A stretch of 16,187 nt of DNA from DATDPY01 sp964395765 (GTDB lineage: Bacteria > Bacteroidota > Bacteroidia > Cytophagales > Cyclobacteriaceae). The position numbers were made by a program, and so were the translations under genes. The notes under the pieces were generated by a model. That model ran no database searches. It was not told the origin of the DNA and was given only the letters and a program-made list of their open reading frames with translations. This document shows positions 1 through 5,991 of the stretch, in pieces; within the stretch, counting starts at the first letter, position 1, and each line of letters begins with the position of its first letter. The DNA is taken from NCBI GenBank assembly GCA_964395765.1, contig CAYNCU010000092.1, positions 1 through 16,187 of the forward strand, written 5' to 3'.

Positions 1-50
<50 letters not shown>

Positions 51-60
51 AAATGGATTG

Positions 61-68
61 CAAAAATA
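61..68 (-). promoter_or_regulatory. putative -7 box of the tRNA-His promoter
   Basis: On the minus strand these bases read TATTTTTG, an exact match to the Bacteroidota -7 consensus TAnnTTTG. The 10-bp gap to the tRNA 5' end would give a leader of only a few bases, a normal layout for a tRNA transcribed on its own. No clear -33 TTTG was found about 20 bp upstream, so this is moderate evidence. It suggests the tRNA need not depend on read-through from pyrC. Confidence 0.4.
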
Positions 69-105
69 GCCTTACCCTCAGAAAAAGAAAACCTATTTCA
101 GTTTT

Positions 106-1446
106 TTATCTGTTAAAGACAAGGCGTAATCCGGGAGTAAACTCCGGAAATTTACCGTCTTCATAAACCAGGTTTCCCGAAACAATGGTATGCGAAACCC
201 GAGAACCGAATTCCTGACCCGCCAGGGGAGACCAACCGCATTTATACAGAATGTTGTCTTTATTAACTTCCCAGCGGTTGTCCGGGTTAATGATGGCTAT
301 ATCGGCAAAATACCCCTCTGTTAAATATCCCCTCCGGTCAATATGGAACATCTTGGCTGGATTATGACACATTTTTTCGACAATTTTTTCAAGACTAATC
401 TTCCCCATTCTGTAAAACTCCATCATGACCGCCAGGCTGTGCTGTATCATGGGTGCTCCGGAAGGAGATTTTAAATAGGAATTATTTTTTTCTTCAAGGG
501 TATGGGGAGCATGATCCGTAGCAATGTTATCGATTTTATCATTCAATAATCCCTTTAATAATTGATCCTTGTCCAAGGACGATTTAATCGCCGGGTTCCA
601 TTTGATAAAATTCCCTTTTTCTGCATAGTCCTTGTCATCGAACCATAAATGATGCACGCAAACTTCACAGGTAATCAATTTATCCTCCACGGAGATATCA
701 TTTTGAAACAGCGACAATTCCCGGGCCGTGGATAAATGGAGAATATGCAACCTTGCCTTTTTTCGTTTGGCCAGCTCTACCGTCCTCAAGGATGACTGGT
801 AACAGGCCTCCTCGTTCCGGATCTCCGGATGCAGGGAAACGGGGATGTCTTCGTTATACTTTTTTTTGAATTCCTCCGTGTTTTTATTTATTATTTCTTC
901 CTGTTCACAGTGAGTAGCAATGAGTACCGGCGTTTCGGAAAATAATTTTTCTACAATACTTTCATTTTCCAACAACAATTCGCCATGCGCGCCGCCCAAA
1001 AAAGCTTTAATGCCGCAGACACTGGAGGGATCCGTTTTAAATACTTCGGAAAGATTATTTTCATTGGATACGCCCATATAAAAGGAATAATTCGCCCAGG
1101 AACGGGTGGATGCCATTCTGAATTTTTCTTCCAGCAAATCCTGCGAAAGGGTACGCGGAATAACATTCGGCATATCCATATAGGAGGTAACGCCCCCGGC
1201 CACGGCGGACCGCGACTCTGAAAATATGTCTCCTTTGTGGGTCAGGCCGGGTTCCCGGAAGTGCACATGGTCGTCGATCACGCCGGGTATTACGAAGTGT
1301 CCCTCCGCATTGATCACCCTGGCACTCGGGTCAGAGAGGTCTTTTTCTATCTTTTCAATAAAAGGCGGTATAATCAGGATATCCGCTTCAATTTTTTTTC
1401 CATCATTAATTATTTTTCCATTTTTAATGAGGATTCTTTCGCTCAT
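106..1446 (-). CDS. pyrC: dihydroorotase (amidohydrolase family)
   Basis: Dihydroorotase catalyses the reversible cyclisation of N-carbamoyl-aspartate to dihydroorotate in cytosolic de novo pyrimidine synthesis. The protein is 446 aa, of normal length. Visible metal-site motifs are H60-V-H62-F-R-E-P-G near the end of the first beta strand, K147 in G-I-K-A-F (the position of the carboxylated bridging lysine in hydantoinase-like members), I-A-T-H-C-E, L-H-I-L-H-L and the late I-A-T-D-H-A-P-H containing the catalytic aspartate. All ligands expected for an active binuclear enzyme appear present. The start ATG at 1446 (MSERILIKNG) is chosen because the family begins there; the reading frame stays open 19 codons further upstream but crosses the helicase start region. 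Allantoinase or hydantoinase is the main alternative, but the V-H-F-R-E-P-G-L-T-H-K signature and the M-P-N motif favour dihydroorotase. Confidence 0.9.
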   Translation of the reverse strand: MSERILIKNGKIINDGKKIEADILIIPPFIEKIEKDLSDPSARVINAEGHFVIPGVIDDHVHFREPGLTHKGDIFSESRSAVAGGVTSYMDMPNVIPRTLSQDLLEEKFRMASTRSWANYSFYMGVSNENNLSEVFKTDPSSVCGIKAFLGGAHGELLLENESIVEKLFSETPVLIATHCEQEEIINKNTEEFKKKYNEDIPVSLHPEIRNEEACYQSSLRTVELAKRKKARLHILHLSTARELSLFQNDISVEDKLITCEVCVHHLWFDDKDYAEKGNFIKWNPAIKSSLDKDQLLKGLLNDKIDNIATDHAPHTLEEKNNSYLKSPSGAPMIQHSLAVMMEFYRMGKISLEKIVEKMCHNPAKMFHIDRRGYLTEGYFADIAIINPDNRWEVNKDNILYKCGWSPLAGQEFGSRVSHTIVSGNLVYEDGKFPEFTPGLRLVFNR

Positions 1447-1472
1447 ATAAATTTTATATCTGTTACACCCTG

Positions 1473-1480
1473 TAATTTTG
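1473..1480 (+). promoter_or_regulatory. putative -7 box for the DEAD-box helicase gene
   Basis: TAATTTTG matches TAnnTTTG and lies 26 bp before the helicase ATG, inside the 60-bp divergent gap with pyrC. A one-mismatch -7 box (TATCTTTA) is present on the opposite strand at 1489-1482, so the two divergent promoters may overlap. Neither has a convincing -33 TTTG at the expected spacing. Confidence 0.35.
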
Positions 1481-1506
1481 TTAAAGATAACAGAATGTTT
1501 CATAAT

Positions 1507-2775
1507 ATGAATTTAACCGGCGGACGTTTTCAGAATTTCAAACTCAATAAACAAGTCCTGGAGGCCATTCATGATTCGGGCTATACCGATCCCACGCCTG
1601 TTCAGGAAAAGGTCATCCCTGCCGCCATGGCCGGACATGATGTACTTGGCATTGCTCCTACCGGCACCGGTAAGACGGCCGGCTACCTGATCCCTGTCAG
1701 CATGAAACTCAGATATCCGGAGGGAAAAGATCCCAGAGTCCTGCTTCTTCTACCCACCCGGGAACTGGCCATTCAGGTGGGTCGCGAAGCAGAAAAGATC
1801 TGTTATTACAGCAACCTGCGATCGCTCACGGTTTACGGCGGCACAGGAATTAAAAAACAACTGGAAATATTGGATAATGGGATCGATCTGCTGGTGGCCA
1901 CTCCAGGCAGGTTCCTTGATATTTATTCCACCGGTAAACTGACCGTAAAAAAAATAAAGACCCTTGTTCTGGATGAGGCCGACCGGATGCTGGATATGGG
2001 TTTTATCCGGCAGCTCCATAGTATACTGGAAGTCATCCCGATTAAAGGCCGCCAGAACCTTCTGTTTTCAGCAACATTCCCCGAAAAAGTGGAAAAGCTT
2101 TCCAATGAATTTCTTGAATTCCCGGTAAGGATCGAGATAGCGCCACAATCTACAACAGCAGCTACAATAGAACAATGGGCCTTTAAAGTGCCTAATTTAA
2201 AAACCAAAATTAAATTACTTGATTTCCTGCTCAGCGACAGGGATAAATTCAATAGAGTGATTGTCTTCGCTAAAACCAGGAAAAATGCCACGGATATATA
2301 CAAGTTTATAAACCGGAAAATTGATGAAAATTCCGGCGTCATCCACGCTAACAAGGATCAGAATAGCAGGATCAATGCCATTAATTCTTTCAGCGAAGGA
2401 AAAATAAGAATACTGGTTTCCACCGACCTGACAGCCAGGGGCATAGATATCAACCAGGTAAGCCATGTCATCAATTTTGATGTGCCGGTAAACTACGAGG
2501 ATTATGTTCACAGGATCGGCAGAACCGGACGGGCCCGGCAATGGGGAACGGCAATTACCTTTCTTACTCCCCCGGACGAATTGCATATGGCTGAAATAGA
2601 AAAAATTACAGGCTCCAAAGTCAAATTAATGGAAATACCGCCTGAAGTGGATATTGCACCCACTGAAAAGCCTGAACTTATTGAACAGGCGCGTGAAGCA
2701 GACCGTTTGAAAAGAAAACTCGATCCTGATTTCAAGGGCGCTTTCCATAAAAAGAAACATAAAAGGCATACATGA
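1507..2775 (+). CDS. DEAD-box ATP-dependent RNA helicase, RhlE-like
   Basis: This is a cytosolic RNA-unwinding ATPase of 422 aa that probably acts in ribosome assembly or RNA turnover. All core motifs appear in order: Q motif (F-x-x-L, then G-Y-T-D-P-T-P-V-Q at about residues 25-33), Walker A A-P-T-G-T-G-K-T (50-57), P-T-R-E-L-A, T-P-G-R, D156-E-A-D159, S-A-T in the L-F-S-A-T-F-P segment, then helicase C with V-F-A-K-T-R-K, S-T-D-L-T-A-R-G-I-D and H-R-I-G-R-T-G-R. A short lysine/arginine-rich tail ends the protein, as in many RNA-binding members. The start ATG at 1507 puts the Q motif at the usual distance; an in-frame ATG at 1495 is the alternative. There is no Shine-Dalgarno sequence. The assignment to the RhlE subgroup is by general resemblance, so no symbol is given. 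Confidence 0.9.
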   Translation: MNLTGGRFQNFKLNKQVLEAIHDSGYTDPTPVQEKVIPAAMAGHDVLGIAPTGTGKTAGYLIPVSMKLRYPEGKDPRVLLLLPTRELAIQVGREAEKICYYSNLRSLTVYGGTGIKKQLEILDNGIDLLVATPGRFLDIYSTGKLTVKKIKTLVLDEADRMLDMGFIRQLHSILEVIPIKGRQNLLFSATFPEKVEKLSNEFLEFPVRIEIAPQSTTAATIEQWAFKVPNLKTKIKLLDFLLSDRDKFNRVIVFAKTRKNATDIYKFINRKIDENSGVIHANKDQNSRINAINSFSEGKIRILVSTDLTARGIDINQVSHVINFDVPVNYEDYVHRIGRTGRARQWGTAITFLTPPDELHMAEIEKITGSKVKLMEIPPEVDIAPTEKPELIEQAREADRLKRKLDPDFKGAFHKKKHKRHT

Positions 2776-2783
2776 TTTTTTCC

Positions 2784-2806
2784 TCCGGGGGATTTTTACG
2801 CCCGGA
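2784..2806 (+). terminator. weak hairpin after the helicase gene
   Basis: TCCGGG (2784-2789) and CCCGGA (2801-2806) can pair as a 6-bp GC-rich stem with an 11-base loop just after the helicase stop. No T-run follows the stem, so intrinsic termination is doubtful. Confidence 0.2.
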
Positions 2807-2835
2807 ATTAAAAGGCAATATTTATAAAGAAATCA

Positions 2836-2843
2836 TACTTTTG
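2836..2843 (+). promoter_or_regulatory. putative -7 box of the gcvP promoter
   Basis: TACTTTTG matches TAnnTTTG exactly and lies 26 bp before the gcvP ATG, implying a leader of about 20 bases. The -33 TTTG is not evident. It supports gcvP being transcribed separately from the helicase 94 bp upstream. No glycine-riboswitch-sized leader is available here. Confidence 0.45.
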
Positions 2844-2869
2844 TAGCCATAAAAAATCCGGCATAAAAA

Positions 2870-5803
2870 ATGAATTTGAATCTGAACTGGAAAGATAAAT
2901 TTGAACACCGTCACCTGGGGTCGGAAAGCGATAAAATGCCTAAAATGCTGGAAACAGTTGGTGTTGCTTCCCTGAACGACCTGATGAAGGAGACCTTACC
3001 GGCCTCCATCCTTCTGAATAAGAGACTAGCCCTTCCCGAAGCGCAGAGCGAATATGAATTTTTATCAGGCCTCCGGAAGAAGGCTGCGAAGAACAAAGTA
3101 TTCAAATCATTGATCGGACTGGGTTATTATAATTGCATTACACCACCTGTTGTTCAGAGGAATATTTTTGAAAACCCGGGCTGGTACACGGCCTATACTC
3201 CTTACCAGGCAGAGTTAGCCCAGGGAAGACTTGAAGCCCTGATCAATTTCCAGACTATGGTGAATGACCTGACAGGAATGGAAATCTCCAATGCCTCCTT
3301 GCTGGACGAAGGCACCGCCGCTGCCGAAGCCATGTTAATGATTCATGCCTTAAGAAAAGAGGCAAGGAAGAAGGCGAATGTTTACCTTGTCGATGAATCC
3401 ATTTTTCCACAAACTTTTGATGTTCTGAAAACAAGGGCCGGAAGTGCGGGTATCGATCTCCGGTCCGCTTCCTTGCCTGGTTTTGATCCTGATGATCCCG
3501 ATGTGTTCGGAATATTAATTCAATATCCTGATGGAAACGGAGAGATCAGGGATTTGCAGTCGGTCATAAAAAAAGCCAGGGAGAAAAATATTTTTGTTGC
3601 CTTTACTGCCGATTTATTAAGCCTTGCCCTACTTGTTCCACCCGGGGAATTAGGAGCTGATGTAGTAACCGGGTCGACACAACGATTCGGTGTACCCATG
3701 GGATATGGCGGTCCTCATGCTGCATACTTTGCCACCAGGGATGCCTTCAAACGCTCCATCCCGGGAAGGATCATCGGCGCTTCGGTGGACTCCCACGGGA
3801 AAAACGCTTACCGGATGGCTTTGCAAACCCGTGAACAACATATACGAAGGGAAAAAGCTACTTCCAATATTTGTACTTCCCAGGTACTGTTGGCTGTTAT
3901 GGCCGGCATGTATTCGGTATATCATGGGCCTGACGGAATAAAAAACATCGCCTCCCGGATCCACGGGCTGACGATACAATTGTCGGATCTGCTGGGACAG
4001 CTTGACTTTGATCAAATCAACCCCTATTATTTCGATACGCTGAAGATCCGTTTGAAAGAAGGGGAAAAAGAAAAACTCAGAAAAATTTCGGAAGATTCAG
4101 GATATAATTTACGTTACTTTCATGATAATCATGCGGGAATTTCCCTGGATGAAACTACTTCAACCGAAGACATTAGAGCATTGGCGGGAATATTCGGTAA
4201 GCTTAGAAATAAAGAGGTTCATTCATTATCCTCTGAAATTGCCGATATTGTTAAATCCTGTTTGCCCGAAAAACTGTTAAGAAAATCTTCTTTCCTGACA
4301 CATCCGGTATTTAATTCATTCCACCAGGAACATGAGATGCTTCGATACATTAAAAGCCTTGAAAACAAGGACCTGTCACTCGTGCATTCCATGATTTCAC
4401 TGGGATCCTGTACCATGAAGCTTAACGCCTCTGCAGAAATGCTTCCGGTTTCCTGGCCAGACCTGGCGCACATCCATCCATTTGCGCCTGTCAGTCAGAC
4501 TGAAGGCTACCAGGAAATGTTTCGCGAACTGGAATCCTGGCTGAATGAAATTACCGGTTTCCATGCCACCTCATTACAACCCAATTCAGGGGCACAAGGT
4601 GAATATACCGGCTTAATGGTAATCCGTGCGTACCATCATTCCCGAGGCCAGCACCACCGGAATATAACCTTAATTCCCTCATCTGCTCACGGCACGAATC
4701 CGGCCAGCGCGGTGATGGCCGGTATGCAGGTTGTCATTGTTCAGTGCGATACAATGGGCAATATTGATATCAGCGATCTCAAACAGAAGGCCGAATTACA
4801 TAAGGATAATCTCGCTGCACTGATGGTAACTTATCCTTCCACGCACGGTGTATTTGAAGAAAAAATCAAGGAAATATGTGACATCATTCACCAGAACGGC
4901 GGACAGGTGTACATGGATGGTGCAAATATGAATGCCCAGGTGGGATTGACTAACCCGGCAGTAATTGGTGCCGATGTCTGTCACCTCAACCTGCATAAGA
5001 CATTCTGTATTCCTCACGGCGGAGGCGGACCCGGTGTCGGACCGATATGCGTCGCCAGCCATTTGCAGGAATTTTTACCCGGCAACACGATCATCAAAAC
5101 CGGCGGGGAGAAGGCCATCACGGCGGTTTCTTCCGCACCCTGGGGTAGCGCAGGAATTCTTGTGATCTCGTATGCTTATATCCGGATGATGGGACCTGAC
5201 GGCTTAACTAATGCCACACGGATGGCCATTCTCAATGCCAATTACATTAAAGAAAGATTAAAAGACCATTATAAAATCCTCTATACAGGTACAAAAGGCA
5301 GGATCGGACATGAATTTATCCTTGATTGCCGTGATTTTAAAAATGTGAAAATTGAAGTCGAGGATATTGCCAAACGCTTAATGGACTATGGTTTTCATGC
5401 ACCCACTGTTTCCTTCCCCGTTCACGGTACCCTCATGATAGAACCGACTGAAAGTGAATCAAAAGAAGAACTGGATCGATTCTGCGATGCTTTAATCTCA
5501 ATCAGAAAGGAAATAGCTGAAATCGAGAACGGATCGGCCGATGTCAATAATAATGTACTCAGGAATTCTCCTCACACTTTTGAGGCAGCTTGTTCCGATT
5601 CCTGGGAATATCCCTACTCGAGGGAAAAGGCAGTATTCCCATTACCCTATCTCCGCGAAAGAAAATTCTGGCCCCCGGTAAGCCGGGTTGATAATGCTTA
5701 TGGTGACAGGAACCTGTTTTGCAGTTGCCTGCCGGTTGAGGAATTCGTTGAACCTGATCAGGCTGCTTCAAAACAAAAGGCGGTTCTTTATCCGGAAAGA
5801 TAA
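2870..5803 (+). CDS. gcvP: glycine dehydrogenase (decarboxylating), P-protein of the glycine cleavage system
   Basis: This PLP enzyme decarboxylates glycine and transfers the aminomethyl group to the lipoyl arm of the H-protein, feeding one-carbon units to tetrahydrofolate. At 977 aa it is the fused single-chain form, with both the N-terminal and C-terminal halves that are separate proteins (GcvPA/GcvPB) in some bacteria. The N terminus shows the family opening F-E-H-R-H-L-G. The N half carries the G-Y-G-G-P-H-A-A-Y-F-A segment. The C half contains S-L-G-S-C-T-M-K-L-N, S-A-H-G-T-N-P-A-S-A and the PLP-binding lysine K710 in N-L-H-K-T-F, followed by the glycine-rich loop H-G-G-G-G-P-G-V-G-P. 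Its ending, with P-L-P-Y-L-R-E and R-V-D-N-A-Y-G-D-R-N-L, is typical. No gcvT or gcvH lies next to it, so the rest of the system must be elsewhere. The frame is intact. Confidence 0.97.
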   Translation: MNLNLNWKDKFEHRHLGSESDKMPKMLETVGVASLNDLMKETLPASILLNKRLALPEAQSEYEFLSGLRKKAAKNKVFKSLIGLGYYNCITPPVVQRNIFENPGWYTAYTPYQAELAQGRLEALINFQTMVNDLTGMEISNASLLDEGTAAAEAMLMIHALRKEARKKANVYLVDESIFPQTFDVLKTRAGSAGIDLRSASLPGFDPDDPDVFGILIQYPDGNGEIRDLQSVIKKAREKNIFVAFTADLLSLALLVPPGELGADVVTGSTQRFGVPMGYGGPHAAYFATRDAFKRSIPGRIIGASVDSHGKNAYRMALQTREQHIRREKATSNICTSQVLLAVMAGMYSVYHGPDGIKNIASRIHGLTIQLSDLLGQLDFDQINPYYFDTLKIRLKEGEKEKLRKISEDSGYNLRYFHDNHAGISLDETTSTEDIRALAGIFGKLRNKEVHSLSSEIADIVKSCLPEKLLRKSSFLTHPVFNSFHQEHEMLRYIKSLENKDLSLVHSMISLGSCTMKLNASAEMLPVSWPDLAHIHPFAPVSQTEGYQEMFRELESWLNEITGFHATSLQPNSGAQGEYTGLMVIRAYHHSRGQHHRNITLIPSSAHGTNPASAVMAGMQVVIVQCDTMGNIDISDLKQKAELHKDNLAALMVTYPSTHGVFEEKIKEICDIIHQNGGQVYMDGANMNAQVGLTNPAVIGADVCHLNLHKTFCIPHGGGGPGVGPICVASHLQEFLPGNTIIKTGGEKAITAVSSAPWGSAGILVISYAYIRMMGPDGLTNATRMAILNANYIKERLKDHYKILYTGTKGRIGHEFILDCRDFKNVKIEVEDIAKRLMDYGFHAPTVSFPVHGTLMIEPTESESKEELDRFCDALISIRKEIAEIENGSADVNNNVLRNSPHTFEAACSDSWEYPYSREKAVFPLPYLRERKFWPPVSRVDNAYGDRNLFCSCLPVEEFVEPDQAASKQKAVLYPER

Positions 5804-5805
5804 GT

Positions 5806-5829
5806 GGTTCAATGGTTCATTGGTTAATC
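5806..5829 (+). repeat. three tandem degenerate octamers
   Basis: Immediately after the gcvP stop, GGTTCAAT, GGTTCATT and GGTTAATC follow each other without gaps. The 8-mer GTTCAATG that spans the first junction (5807-5814) recurs inverted as CATTGAAC at 5910-5917, inside a second short repeat tract (AACATTGAACATTAG). Together these bracket the intergenic hairpin described separately. Confidence 0.55.
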
Positions 5830-5847
5830 GGATAAATTCATAAATCG

Positions 5848-5874
5848 CTTATGCGTATTCCATACGCGAGTAAG
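5848..5874. terminator. intergenic hairpin between convergent genes
   Basis: GCGTAT (5853-5858) pairs with ATACGC (5862-5867) around a 3-base loop. After a small internal loop the stem is extended by CTTA (5848-5851) with TAAG (5871-5874). It lies between gcvP (plus) and the repeat-protein gene (minus), where a bidirectional terminator would be expected, but no T-run follows on either strand. It may instead be the core of a small intergenic repeat element. Confidence 0.3.
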
Positions 5875-5991
5875 AACCAGGATCTCAACCTTATAACTCA
5901 ATCAACTAACATTGAACATTAGGAGCCATTATCATGAACATTGGCAAACTATCCCTTCCCTTTCTGATCTTTGCCGATGTAATAAAAACTG

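Noticed and set aside
1237..1494. N-terminal extension of the helicase frame upstream of 1495
   Set aside because: The extension lies antisense to the start of pyrC, has no helicase-like sequence and would precede the Q motif by about 90 extra residues. The ATG at 1507 fits the family.
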